Part shown: piece by piece, positions 45,319 to 54,529 of the stretch | Numbering within the stretch: position 1 is the first letter of the stretch | Layout of the letters: each line of letters starts with the position of its first letter | Assembly (NCBI RefSeq): GCF_002270415.1 | Contig: NZ_NNRI01000022.1 | Coordinates: 248,001-312,000, forward strand | Direction of reading: 5' to 3' | Origin: Mesorhizobium sophorae | GTDB lineage: Bacteria; Pseudomonadota; Alphaproteobacteria; Rhizobiales; Rhizobiaceae | DNA: 64,000 nucleotides | Made by a program: the position numbers and the translations under genes | Notes under the pieces: generated by a model | Seen by the model: the letters and a program-made list of their open reading frames with translations, nothing else | What the model was told of the DNA's origin: nothing | Databases searched by the model: none

Positions 45319-47958
45319 TTATCCCGTGGGATATGCGCGTTGTGCCTCATTCCTGCCCTCTTCCCTAAGGAAGCCATATGGCTCATTCCGCATGGCGCGA
45401 ACCAAAATGGACTCCATGTCTTTCACGTTGACTAGCCTTGCGTAGGTTCCACCCAGCGCGAAGTCACGCATGACGTCCTTCAATTCATAGTCGTCGCGAG
45501 CGACATCACGCGCAAGAAACCTATACTCGGGCCTTCCCACGACATCGCGAACATAGATTGGTGATGAGGCGTCTAGCGGCCCGGTCCCGAAATCAACGAT
45601 ACCCTCGATATCGGTCGTCTTCATGTACGGCACCTGCGCCAACAATTCGCAGCGGTGCACATGAGTAACAACCGGTGTACCCAGGCGCATGACAAAACCT
45701 CCGAGCTGGCTGATCGATCCAAAAATCGAGTCGTCACCGAACGGACTGCATTTCCACCAATCGATTTCGCATAATTCCTGCGCTCTCGGGCCAGTCACGA
45801 CCATCGAATAAGCGGGATGTTTGGTGCGCCCAGCAGGGAGCTCTCGCATCACAAGATCTGCCAAAACCCCTGCTTCGGATCTGGTTTCCGTCCAATGAAA
45901 GCGCTGCGTAGTGCAGTAGCTCAACGTGAACGCTGGGAGAATAACGGTAGACGACGCGGAGACGCGCTCTATCCCTTCAAGAAGAATGGTTGTTACCTCC
46001 TGGGCGGTCACATTCCTTAAAGCTACAAGCGATGAGTGCAGTACAACCGTGCTGGGGGCCCTATTTTCAATGTATTCGATAATTTGCGCCAACTCGCCCC
46101 TAAATTCGGCACCCTGCCCGCTCTTGCCTGTGGTGCTCGCATAAGATTGGCTGCGACCCACCGGTTGAATTCTCTTTGCCCACTCCTCGAGCGACAGGTC
46201 TTGCTCTTGATAGACGTCCTCGCCAAACATGAGCCCGGCTTCGGCCAACTTGAGTTGGATATCGAGGAAGTTCAGTGAATCTATGTCGCACTCCCGAGCT
46301 GTTAAGCTGGGAAATACCCATCTCCCCTTTGCTGCGTGTACCGCTTCCAGCAAGTGATCTAACGGTGACCCCGCCGAATGTTCCTTCTGAGATGTGGCAT
46401 GGTTCATGTTCGCCCTGATCGCCTCCTTGGCAATTCTCTGGAGGGCGTGCTGGTCGAGTTTTCCATTGGCTGTGAAAGGAAGCCCGACAAGAGGCACAAC
46501 GAGCCTCGGAACGCGATCATTCGGCAGGACATCCGTCAGTCGCCGATGAACTTTTTCCACGTCAGCGTCCGCGGGCGTCACCATGCAGACCAGATCCTGG
46601 CCCTTGTCGTCGTCTCTATCCATCACGACCACCGCTGAATCCGTGCATAGGCCCGTCTTATCGATGGCGCTGGTAATCTCCCCTTTCTCCAGTCGGGTTC
46701 CTCGGTACTTGATCTGATCATCGTTTCTTCCAAGAAACCGCAATCCGTTTTCTTCTGACGCCACGACATAGTCACCAGTGCGGTACAGCACTTGTTCACC
46801 GTTAGCCGTCAAGAATGGGACGAAGCAACGTTTCGACTGTGCTTCGTCCGCCACGTAGCGCTGAGACGTTTGCACCCCTCCCACCCAGAGCTCGCCCTCG
46901 ACTTCAAAACCAACGTTGGAGTTGCTTTCGTCAAGAACATAGAAATCAACGTTGCATGCTGGTTTGCCTATGAACATCGGGAGTTCTGCATCGTCACGGC
47001 GGCAAGAGTGAAAGCTAACGGCAACACAGCACTCGGTCGGACCGTAGCTGTTTACTAGCGTAGCGTTAGGAAGAACCGAGTAAAATCGCCGCCTAACCGA
47101 GTCCGGCAAGGATTCACCATTGCACACCACATATTTGAGATCCGTGAACCGCTCCGCTACATAGGGAAGACGCTCAAGTGCTCCAAGGAAGCGCCGCAGC
47201 AGTGTTGGAACCATCTGAAGGACGTTCGTGCGGCTTTGAACTAGGAACTCAATCGTTTGAATGACCTGTGCTTGCAGCTGCGTAGTGGGCAAGACAATTG
47301 TCCCACCGGTCGCAAATGGTACGAAGAGCTCCGGGATCGAGACATCAAATGACGGTCGGGTGAGTTGCGAGATGCTCATCCCCTCCGAGAAGTCGATCAT
47401 GTCGACATACCAGTCGACTAGATTCAAAAGAGCTGCCTGGGAGACCGGTACCCCTTTGGGGACTCCCGTGCTTCCGGAGGTATACATGATGTATGCTATG
47501 TCTGAGAACGCCGAGTTGATACCTTCGCGCGTCGGAAGACGCTCGACGCGCATCGAGCCACTTGGATCCGGACTAGCGATCGCTTCGGCGTTCGTGTTGC
47601 GGATTATATGGTCCAACCGCTCGTCGGAATCCGATGGATCAACAGGCACGAAGGCAACGCCCAGCATTTGGGTGGCGAGAATAGCTGTGACCAAATCCAC
47701 AGATCGGGGAAGTCTAAGGATAATCGCATCGCCGGGGCGGATGCCGATAGCCACGAAGCGCCCCATAAGACTGGACGCGGACAGCCCCAACTCCCGATAG
47801 CTTACGTCGCCGCTCTCAGTCGTACGCACAGCCGTGTTGGACGCAAATTTATCCAAAGTTTTGGCAATAACATCGGCTATGTTGTCGTCGCCAAAACGTA
47901 ACGACCGGCGCGGACCGGACAGGGTCGGCATTAGAATCTGCATCGTAGGCATGTCCAT
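45319..47958 (-). CDS. adenylation domain - carrier domain - AAC(3)-like acyltransferase fusion protein
   Basis: About 879 residues in three parts. Residues 25-515 are an NRPS-type adenylation domain: TSGSTGVPKG (160-169), NSYGPTE (303-309), YRTGD (392-396) and the A10 lysine in TANGKLD (K500). Residues about 530-600 are a carrier domain with the phosphopantetheine site DSLNF (S561). Residues about 615-865 match the aminoglycoside 3-N-acetyltransferase (antibiotic_NAT) fold: VVLHSSLVAL, RTKHPAYSMVVTGP, SPFGDDSIFG, THVHRCELLAQVPY. So an amino acid may be activated, held on the carrier and moved to an amine by the last domain. Start codon uncertain: several ATGs lie at 47934-47958, and an open frame runs to 48234. 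Confidence 0.8.
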   Translation of the reverse strand: MDMPTMQILMPTLSGPRRSLRFGDDNIADVIAKTLDKFASNTAVRTTESGDVSYRELGLSASSLMGRFVAIGIRPGDAIILRLPRSVDLVTAILATQMLGVAFVPVDPSDSDERLDHIIRNTNAEAIASPDPSGSMRVERLPTREGINSAFSDIAYIMYTSGSTGVPKGVPVSQAALLNLVDWYVDMIDFSEGMSISQLTRPSFDVSIPELFVPFATGGTIVLPTTQLQAQVIQTIEFLVQSRTNVLQMVPTLLRRFLGALERLPYVAERFTDLKYVVCNGESLPDSVRRRFYSVLPNATLVNSYGPTECCVAVSFHSCRRDDAELPMFIGKPACNVDFYVLDESNSNVGFEVEGELWVGGVQTSQRYVADEAQSKRCFVPFLTANGEQVLYRTGDYVVASEENGLRFLGRNDDQIKYRGTRLEKGEITSAIDKTGLCTDSAVVVMDRDDDKGQDLVCMVTPADADVEKVHRRLTDVLPNDRVPRLVVPLVGLPFTANGKLDQHALQRIAKEAIRANMNHATSQKEHSAGSPLDHLLEAVHAAKGRWVFPSLTARECDIDSLNFLDIQLKLAEAGLMFGEDVYQEQDLSLEEWAKRIQPVGRSQSYASTTGKSGQGAEFRGELAQIIEYIENRAPSTVVLHSSLVALRNVTAQEVTTILLEGIERVSASSTVILPAFTLSYCTTQRFHWTETRSEAGVLADLVMRELPAGRTKHPAYSMVVTGPRAQELCEIDWWKCSPFGDDSIFGSISQLGGFVMRLGTPVVTHVHRCELLAQVPYMKTTDIEGIVDFGTGPLDASSPIYVRDVVGRPEYRFLARDVARDDYELKDVMRDFALGGTYARLVNVKDMESILVRAMRNEPYGFLREEGRNEAQRAYPTG

Positions 47959-48499
47959 TGCAGTTTTCGGTCTTCCGCCTGAGGTTTGCATGGGGCGTTT
48001 CGCGGTGAAGAGTCGCAGTCGGCAGGTCCCGTGAGCGCGGCCAATCTCATTTCGTCTAGCGTCGCGACTTGGGAGCTTCAACAATCGTGCCAAATGCGCC
48101 GAGGGAGCATCAGAACAAGTTACCCGCAAAGCATTCAATGGTTTAAGTAGTGTCCAGCAGGACATCGGGTCTAGCGCGACCTGTCGCGACTTCGATAAAC
48201 CCGACAGCAGTTGTCGGGTTGCCGACGTTTCCAACGCTGTCGGCTTGTCGGTTGGGATTCCGTCGCGATGTACCTGCAGATGCGATCGAAGGCAGAGAGG
48301 TCGAGGAGGGCATCCATCCGCTCAGCGATGCCGTGCATAACCTGTCGCACTTCAACAGACAATAAGCGTGATACGGACGTTCTCAACCCAGCATCAGCCG
48401 CATCACAGCGCCTGGCACTCAGCGTCGCGTATGTCCAATTGTCGGGCACTCATGCCGCTATTCGAACTGGTACGGCGTACTCCGCGTGCAAATTCACAT
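47959..48499. other. 541-bp region, promoter of the adenylation gene and eroded sequence
   Basis: No confident gene. Minus-strand frame 48171-48449 has a plausible helical stretch (VEVRQVMHGIAERMDALLD) but no family match that I can name. The truncated end of the acyl-CoA dehydrogenase-like gene lies at the right edge. Confidence 0.35.
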
Positions 48500-49132
48500 C
48501 AGCTTCACAAATCCGTTGCGACCATTTCGTACGTGAAGGAGGCGGCTTTGCTGTTGCCCTGGAGCCCGGCCACATGCCAGTCGTCGATTTGCTCGGCGTC
48601 GCCTGTCGGCACCGCGAGATCGCCCTCGTCCAGCTTGTTGCCGGCCTCGTCGAACACTTCTGCGCCGAGCAGCAGCCAACGCGCCGCAGCATTGCCGGAG
48701 GCGAACGGCCAGAATCCATTCAACACTAGGAGCCATCGGCTTGTCGGACCGCCTGCCTTGTGGCCCAATGACGGCGGCCACGGCGTTGATATCGCTGGTC
48801 GAGTAGATTTCTTCCTGTACCCTCTCGTTCATATGCCCGATGATGTAGTCGTGGGCATGATAGACGCCGAGTACCCAGGCCGTAGCGCCACATCCGCTGG
48901 CAATTGTAGACACCGCATCGACATGGGCGCGCATGGACAACTCGGACCCGCCCCATTTCTTGGCACGGAATACGCCAAGCAGCCCGCTCTCATGCAACAG
49001 CTTGATGTTCTCCGCCGGCACTTTGCGGTCTTTCTCGGTCTCGAAGGCTCGTGACGAGAGCAACGGGATCAAGCTCTCGGCAATGGCCTTGACGTTCGAT
49101 TCCTCGACGCGTGCGAGCGCATGAGCGTTCAT
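48500..49132 (-). pseudogene. acyl-CoA dehydrogenase-like flavin monooxygenase, frameshifted and truncated
   Basis: N-terminal half of a protein of the HpaB/HsaA-like acyl-CoA dehydrogenase fold (flavin-dependent hydroxylases). From the ATG at 49132, behind GGGAGGG, the first frame gives KLLHESGLLGVFRAKKWGGS and GATAWVLGVYHAHDY. Near 48755 a frameshift moves homology to another frame (LNGFWPFASGNAA, WHVAGLQGNS). It ends near 48500; about half of the normal length is missing. Confidence 0.75.
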
Positions 49133-49134
49133 GG

Positions 49135-49240
49135 CTACCCTCCCGGAGTTTCTATTTTGTCGGCATCGTACGGCATGCACACCCGCAGGAATGGGAGCAA
49201 ATCCATTGCAGGTTTCGAAAGCGTCGACCAAGAGCAGAGT
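49135..49240 (-). pseudogene. C-terminal fragment of an unidentified gene cut by the IS21 element
   Basis: Reading from the IS21 boundary at 49240, an open frame ends SKPAMDLLPFLRVCMPY then DADKIETPGG and stops at 49135, two bases before the ATG of the monooxygenase pseudogene. The close spacing suggests a former operon. Gene identity unknown. Confidence 0.45.
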
Positions 49241-49297
49241 GTCGAAGACGGTCGAAACCCGCTGATAAACGACGACAAGATCTGAAGCGCGGGAAGA

Positions 49298-49355
49298 GCA
49301 AAGGCGGCCGCCCGCGCGCTCTTCAACTAGCGCTGTAGCGGGCGGCCGCCTTTGC
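49298..49355. repeat. perfect 18-bp inverted repeat inside the IS21 left end
   Basis: GCAAAGGCGGCCGCCCGC at 49298-49315 pairs perfectly with 49338-49355, leaving a 22-base loop. It could shield the element from outside transcription, or be a transposase-binding feature. Confidence 0.7.
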
Positions 49356-49636
49356 GGCGCGGTGCTGATCATGGGAGGTTGAAGGGATAGACGCGGGGCA
49401 CGTCTCCAGCCGCCCTGAGGCGGCTTTCGACGTACCCCGCCATGCGCGTGCCTTGTGGTAGATCTGCGGGTAATCAGCGCCGCAGAAACAATCCGGCGTA
49501 ACACCGATCTCAACTGGCAAGTCCGGGCTCGGTGTCACGCTCCACTGACGGTGCGCGACTGCATTATCGCATTGTCAGCGCATTCCGTCGACCTTTTCCC
49601 CGAACTCCCAGCGGTGCTCCGAAAGGATCGTCGCGG

Positions 49637-50092
49637 ATGCTCACGGGCCGCTTCTTTCTGTGCGGCCGCTGCCGTTCGCAGGTAACGATCTGCCGCAGCT
49701 GCGACCGGGGACAGCGCTACTGCGGCCAGGACTGCGCCCGTGCTGCCCGCCGCGAGAGTGTGCGCGAGGCGGGGCGACGTTATCAGCGCAGCCGCCGGGG
49801 ACGCCTGGCTCATGCGGTCCGGGCCCGACGATATCGGGCTCGGCACAATAAAGTGACGCATCATTCTCCACCTGCATCTCCTGCCGGTTCACTACTGGTC
49901 AGTCCCTCGAACGATGTTGTCGCTGCTTTTGCTGACGTCGCCGGGCGGGCGACGACATCGGTCATGCCCACGCCGTGCTGTCGGCGCTGCGACTGTCGAC
50001 TGTCGCCGTTCGTTCGCACCGGCTTCGTGCGTCGCCGGGGGCCTCGTTATGCCCGTGAAGCTGACTACGCAGACGGAGAGCCCGTATCATGA
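49637..50092 (+). CDS. cysteine-rich small protein preceding istA
   Basis: A 151-residue protein with a zinc-ribbon-like start (FFLCGRCRSQVTICRSCDRGQRYCGQDC), then an arginine-rich stretch. Similar ORFs are, as I recall, common directly upstream of IS21-family istA in rhizobia. Its stop overlaps the istA ATG (ATGA). Function unknown. Confidence 0.65.
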   Translation: MLTGRFFLCGRCRSQVTICRSCDRGQRYCGQDCARAARRESVREAGRRYQRSRRGRLAHAVRARRYRARHNKVTHHSPPASPAGSLLVSPSNDVVAAFADVAGRATTSVMPTPCCRRCDCRLSPFVRTGFVRRRGPRYAREADYADGEPVS

Positions 50093-51588
50093 CCATCAGC
50101 CCCGAACTGGAAGCGCAGATCCTGCGCCTGTATCACGCCGAGAAGTGGCGCTGCGGCACCATCGCCAGGCAATTGCATGTCCATCACACGACGGTGCATC
50201 GCGTTCTGGCCCAGGCGGGATTGCCCCGGCACAAGCCGCTGCAGAGAGCCTCAATCATTGACCCGTATCTTCCATTCATTGAGCAGACGCTGGAAAAGTT
50301 CCCCTCGCTGACCGCCAGCCGCCTTTATGCGATGGTGCGCGAGCGCGGCTACCGGGGCTTGCCGACGCACTTTCGGCACCTGGTCGCCCTGCACCGTCCC
50401 CGCAAGCCGGCCGAGGCGTTCCTGCGGCTGCGCACATTGCCGGGCGAGCAGGGACAGGTCGACTGGGCCCACTTCGGTCACATCGAGATCGGCAACGCCC
50501 GCCGGCCGCTCATGGCGTTCGTGATGGTGCTTTCTTACTCACGCGACATCTACCTGCGCTTCTTCCTCGACGCGCGCATGGAAAACTTCCTGCGCGGTCA
50601 CGTCGGCGCGTTCAACACATGGTGCGGGCTGCCCAGGGTCCTGCTCTACGACAATCTCAAGAGTGCGGTGCTCGAGCGCCAGGGCGATGCGATCCGCTTC
50701 CATCCGACGCTGCTTGCCTTCGCCGGCTTCTATCGGTTCGAGCCACGTCCTGTCGCGGTTGCCCGGGGCAACGAAAAAGGCCGCGTCGAGCGCGCCATAC
50801 GGCATATAAGGGAAGCATTCTTCATCGCCCGCAAGTTCACCGATCTCGACGATCTGAACGCCCAGGCCGAACAGTGGTGCCGCAACCAGGCAGCCGACCG
50901 GCCATGCCCCGAGGACCGGACGATGACGGTCCGCCAGGCGTTTGCGCAAGAGCAGCCACTGCTTCTGCCGCTGCCCGCCAACCCATACCCCGTCGAGGAG
51001 CAGGTCGCCGCCAAGGTTGGCAAAACGCCCTATGTGCGCTTCGACCTCAACGATTACTCGGTACCGCATGCTCATGTCCGGCGCACGCTCAGCGTGCGCG
51101 CCGATCTCGGCCTGGTCCGCGTCTTCGACGGCGCAAAGATGATCGCCAGTCACCGTCGCAGCTATGATCGCGACCAGCAGATCGAGGACCCTCAGCACCT
51201 CAAGGCACTCGTCGCAATCAAGCGCGAGGCGCGCCAGCATCGCGGCCTCAACAGCCTGACCCGCGCCGTGCCGGCCTGCCAGACCCTGATGATCCGGGCC
51301 GCCGAGCGTGGCTCCAATATCGGTGCGATCACAAACGCGTTGCTGAAACTGCTTGACCTGTACGGCGCGCAGGAACTGCAGGCCGCCGTCGAGGAAGCTT
51401 TGCATGCCGGCGCCTCCCATTCGAGGTCGGTTCGCGACGCACTGGAACGCCGCCGGGTCGCCCGCGGTGCTCCGCCGCCGGTCGAAACGAGCCTGCCCGA
51501 ACACGTGCGGCGCAAGGATACGACGGTACGGCCGCATCGCCTCGACAGCTACGACCAACTGACCCTTGGAGGCAAAGATGATGAATAA
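50089..51588 (+). CDS. istA: IS21-family transposase IstA
   Basis: A 499-residue DDE transposase. N-terminal helix-turn-helix (WRCGTIARQLHVHHTTVHRVL), then catalytic segments GQVDWAHFG (first D), LYDNLKSAV (second D) and the E in GNEKGRVERAIRHIR, followed by the Mu-type C-terminal barrel. Intact. Translationally coupled to the ORF before and overlapping istB after. Confidence 0.93.
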   Translation: MTISPELEAQILRLYHAEKWRCGTIARQLHVHHTTVHRVLAQAGLPRHKPLQRASIIDPYLPFIEQTLEKFPSLTASRLYAMVRERGYRGLPTHFRHLVALHRPRKPAEAFLRLRTLPGEQGQVDWAHFGHIEIGNARRPLMAFVMVLSYSRDIYLRFFLDARMENFLRGHVGAFNTWCGLPRVLLYDNLKSAVLERQGDAIRFHPTLLAFAGFYRFEPRPVAVARGNEKGRVERAIRHIREAFFIARKFTDLDDLNAQAEQWCRNQAADRPCPEDRTMTVRQAFAQEQPLLLPLPANPYPVEEQVAAKVGKTPYVRFDLNDYSVPHAHVRRTLSVRADLGLVRVFDGAKMIASHRRSYDRDQQIEDPQHLKALVAIKREARQHRGLNSLTRAVPACQTLMIRAAERGSNIGAITNALLKLLDLYGAQELQAAVEEALHAGASHSRSVRDALERRRVARGAPPPVETSLPEHVRRKDTTVRPHRLDSYDQLTLGGKDDE

Positions 51589-52354
51589 TCCCGACATCCT
51601 GCTCAACCGGGCCAAGGCGTTGCGCCTCAATGGCCTGATCACCCATTGGGACGAAATCGCTGACGCGGACTGGCTGGCCGCCGTCCTTCAATGGGAAGAA
51701 GAGGAGCGCTCCGACCGTTCGATGCGGCGACGCACGCGTGCCGCCAGGCTCGGCCACTTCAAGCAACTGTCCGATTATGACTGGCACTGGCCTCGCCGCA
51801 TCGACCGCGCCGCCGTCGAGGATCTGATGACCCTGTCCTTCATGAACGATGCCGCCAACATCGTCTTTATCGGCCCCAACGGCGTCGGGAAATCGACACT
51901 TGCTCGCAATGTCGCTCACCAGGCGCTCATCTGCGGTCACACCGTCGTCTTCCGAACCGCCAGCGAGATGCTCGGCGAACTCGCCGCCCTCGACAGCGAC
52001 GCAGCCTTGCGCCGACGCCTTCACCACTACGCCGCCGCCGACGTTCTTGCGATCGACGAGGTCGGGTATCTGTCCTACTCGAACCGTCATGCGGACCTGC
52101 TGTTCGAACTCATCAGCCGGCGCTACGAAAAACGCTCAACCATCATCACCACCAACAGACCCTTCGCTGATTGGTCGGAGGTCTTTCCCAATGCCGCCTG
52201 CGTCGTCAGCCTCGTCGACCGCCTCATGCACCGATCCGAGGTGATCTCCATCGAAGGCGATTCCTACCGCTTCAAGGAAGCGGCCGAGCGATCAAAGGCA
52301 CAGCGCGAAAAACGCACCAGCCGCTCCTCCGGCGAAAAGGTGCCCGCAGCATGA
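51578..52354 (+). CDS. istB: IS21-family helper ATPase IstB
   Basis: A 258-residue AAA+ ATPase, related to DnaC, that assists IstA in target capture. Walker A GPNGVGKST and Walker B VLAIDEVGYL are intact. Start at the ATG at 51578 behind GGAGG; the next codon is also ATG. Overlaps the end of istA by 11 bases. Confidence 0.92.
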   Translation: MMNNPDILLNRAKALRLNGLITHWDEIADADWLAAVLQWEEEERSDRSMRRRTRAARLGHFKQLSDYDWHWPRRIDRAAVEDLMTLSFMNDAANIVFIGPNGVGKSTLARNVAHQALICGHTVVFRTASEMLGELAALDSDAALRRRLHHYAAADVLAIDEVGYLSYSNRHADLLFELISRRYEKRSTIITTNRPFADWSEVFPNAACVVSLVDRLMHRSEVISIEGDSYRFKEAAERSKAQREKRTSRSSGEKVPAA

Positions 52355-52572
52355 AACCAGATCCTCAACCGTCCGGCCTCAGTCGTGGTATCCACTTCCT
52401 CATCAATCCCGAATGGACACCCGAACAGGCGCTCGCTGTCTTCGAGCTCCTCAACGATCTCGCCGATAGCATCTGGTCTCACTACGGCGTCAAACTCCAG
52501 GAACTTATCCAGGAGCAGCAACGAACACCGACCGATCACAGCGATATCGAAAAAGCCCCGTCCTCGCTCTAA
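52351..52572 (+). CDS. small ORF after istB in the IS21 element
   Basis: A 73-residue protein (starts MKPDPQPSGLSRGIHFL) whose ATG overlaps the istB stop (ATGA). Recognised only as an IS21 companion; function unknown. The IS5 element has inserted exactly at its stop codon (CTC TAA), leaving the stop intact. Confidence 0.55.
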   Translation: MKPDPQPSGLSRGIHFLINPEWTPEQALAVFELLNDLADSIWSHYGVKLQELIQEQQRTPTDHSDIEKAPSSL

Positions 52573-52913
52573 CAGGCTGTTGAAGAAGTGTCGCGCTTGG
52601 CTTTGAGGATGGCCTCATCGCCATTGTGATAGGCGAATGCGATCTCGATGGAGCCGTCGTCGAGCAGTTCGGCGGAGCCATCACCTGTGGCTTCGTCCAT
52701 TTCGTCGAAGCCGGCCCACGTGAAGCAGACCGTCGAGGGGCTGTAGCTCAGATCGAGGCCGGCTTGCAGAGCGCCAAAGGCGATCTCACCACTATTGTCG
52801 GCCCTGATGGTGATCGTGGCGGGTCCGCCGAGGTTGAGATAGCCGCGATCCCACAGATCGGCCTCGACGATGCGCCAGCGGCCGATCAATTGGCAGCCAG
52901 CAGGCGCGGTCAT
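52569..52913 (-). CDS. passenger protein of the IS5 element
   Basis: A 114-residue protein (starts MTAPAGCQLIGRWRIVEADL) with a beta-rich, acidic sequence, overlapping the transposase stop at ATGA. Homologues accompany similar IS elements, as I recall, but no function is known. The frame reads through the inverted repeat and its TAG stop lies in the duplicated target site. Confidence 0.65.
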   Translation of the reverse strand: MTAPAGCQLIGRWRIVEADLWDRGYLNLGGPATITIRADNSGEIAFGALQAGLDLSYSPSTVCFTWAGFDEMDEATGDGSAELLDDGSIEIAFAYHNGDEAILKAKRDTSSTAC

Positions 52914-54078
52914 GTCGGCGCCGCCAGCAGCTTTGGCAACCGCACCAGATTGTAGGCGGCTGCAGCGAAGATGAAGGCCCATCCGACGCGATCTCGGCCA
53001 CGGTACTTCGTCTTCTGCTGACCTGCGACGACCTTTATCCAGCCGAACGCCTCTTCGATCCGTTTGCGGATGCGCTGGCTGACGGCGTAGCCGCCGTGCC
53101 GGGTCGTGCGGCGATCGATAGAGGAACGGCGCCCGTTCGTGTTTTGCGCCACGTGCGGGGTCACCTTCATCGAGCGCAGTTCGTTGATGAAGTCCTGCGC
53201 ATCATAGCCCTTGTCGCCACCGAGCGTGATTGCTCGCGGCCGGTCGGCATGCGGCTCGATCATGTGCAGCGCCGCCACCCGTTCGGCATGCCCGTCAGCC
53301 GGCGTCAGGCAGGCATCGACCAGCAAACCATGGCGGTTCTCCATCAACCCATGCCCCATGAAGCTGAGCTTGGCTTCCTTGCCTTTGCCCTTGCGGTAGA
53401 GCCTCGCATCGGGATCGGTCGTCGAGGCATGCGTCTCGTTCGACCGCTTCTGGCCGTGGAAGTCCGCCTCCTCATTGCGCCCGCCGCCACCCGACGGCGG
53501 CTCATCCGGGCAGTCTTTCGGCTTGAAGCTCTTGATCGAGGCCCAAGCCTCGATCAGCGTGCCATCGACTGAGAAGTGATCCGTGGAGAGAAGCTTCTTC
53601 ACCTTGGGCCGTGCCAAGACCGCGTTCAGAAACTTCGCCGCGATATCGCCTTCGAGCAGCCGGTCGCGGTTCTTCGAGAACACCGAATGGTCCCACGCCG
53701 CGTCGTCAACACCGATGCCGACGAACCAGCGGAATAGAAGATCGTATTCCAGCCGCTCCATCAGCAGACGCTCCGAACGGATCGAATAGAACGCCTGTAG
53801 CAGCATAGCCCGAAGCAACTTCTCCGGCGGGATCGATGGTCGCCCGATCGGCGAATACAGCGCCGCGAATTCTCGCTCCAGCGCCGACAGTGCCTCGTTC
53901 ACGATCGCACGGATCGTCCGAAGCGGATGATCCCGCCGAACCCGCGCCTCGAGGTCCACATAGCTGAACAGTTCGCCAGTTCGATTGTCGCCACCGCGCA
54001 CGATTCAGTCTCCGAGTTCCTTCGGTGACAGTGAATCACGATCCCAATCCGGCCGCGAGAGGCTTTTTCAACAGCCTG
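52573..54078. mobile_element. IS5-family insertion sequence, 1506 bp, nested in IS21
   Basis: Inverted ends start CAGGCTGTTGAA (52573 rightward, 54078 leftward). A 4-bp direct repeat CTAA flanks it (52569-52572 and 54079-54082), matching the YTAR target typical of the IS5 group. It carries a transposase and a small passenger, both minus. Intact and recently inserted relative to the IS21 element. Confidence 0.88.
52910..54001 (-). CDS. IS5-family transposase
   Basis: A 363-residue DDE transposase with an N-terminal DUF772-type domain (GRPSIPPEKLLRAMLLQAFY) and catalytic region FSVDGTLIEAWAS (first D), ITLGGDKGYDAQDF (second D) and KRIEEAFGWIKVVAG (E). GTG start. Intact. Confidence 0.92.
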   Translation of the reverse strand: MRGGDNRTGELFSYVDLEARVRRDHPLRTIRAIVNEALSALEREFAALYSPIGRPSIPPEKLLRAMLLQAFYSIRSERLLMERLEYDLLFRWFVGIGVDDAAWDHSVFSKNRDRLLEGDIAAKFLNAVLARPKVKKLLSTDHFSVDGTLIEAWASIKSFKPKDCPDEPPSGGGGRNEEADFHGQKRSNETHASTTDPDARLYRKGKGKEAKLSFMGHGLMENRHGLLVDACLTPADGHAERVAALHMIEPHADRPRAITLGGDKGYDAQDFINELRSMKVTPHVAQNTNGRRSSIDRRTTRHGGYAVSQRIRKRIEEAFGWIKVVAGQQKTKYRGRDRVGWAFIFAAAAYNLVRLPKLLAAPT

Positions 54079-54184
54079 CTAAAGCACACATCCTCCACAC
54101 TCGGCGGCCTGCAAAGGCCGCCTTTTTGTTCCGTCCACAAGCACCAAACGCTTGTCGTCGTTTAGACGCGCTTTTGAAAAGCCA

Positions 54185-54502
54185 TCAACACACAGCCGCC
54201 AGTTCGGCGTAAGCGGCGGCCTGCTTGGGGAAGCGCGGCATGCCGAACACCTCGTCGCCGACCTTGAAGCCGGTGACGCCGGCGCCCAGCGCCTCGATGG
54301 TTCCCGAGATATCCCAGCCCAGGATGAAGGGTGGCTCGCCGAGCAGGGGGTAATAGCCGGCGCGGACGGAGCCATCGACCGGATTGATGCCGGCTGCCTT
54401 GACACGGACCAGCACCTCGCCGGCCTTTGGCGTAGGGTCGGGCTGATTGGCAGTGACCAGGACGTCGGGTCCGCCGACAGATTTCTGGATAACGGCACGC
54501 AT
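54185..54502 (-). pseudogene. NADPH:quinone oxidoreductase-like gene truncated by the IS21 end
   Basis: N-terminal 105 residues of a zinc-independent medium-chain reductase: MRAVIQKSVGGPDVL, VKAAGINPVDGSVRAG, ILGWDISGTIEALG. Family members have about 310 residues. The frame stops six bases inside the IS21 end, so about two-thirds including the NADPH fold are lost. Divergent from the HxlR gene at 54593. Confidence 0.85.
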
Positions 54503-54529
54503 GGGATGTTCTCCTGCTTGGTTGGTGCC

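Larger units (their letters stand above)
49241..54190. mobile_element. IS21-family element containing a nested IS5-family element
   Basis: Outer ends are inferred from related inverted termini: TGTCGAAGAC... at 49241 and, reversed, TGTTGATGGC... ending at 54190. Both contain TAAACGACGACAAG about 25 bases inside. Genes: zinc-finger-like ORF, istA, istB and a small ORF, all plus and overlapping. After removing the 1.5-kb IS5 the element is about 3.4 kb. Sequences outside the two ends belong to different genes and no target duplication is evident, suggesting deletion or recombination after insertion. Confidence 0.75.

Noticed and set aside
48171..48449. Small minus-strand gene beside the monooxygenase remnant
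   Set aside because: Helical-looking but no family, weak start and lies in eroded sequence.
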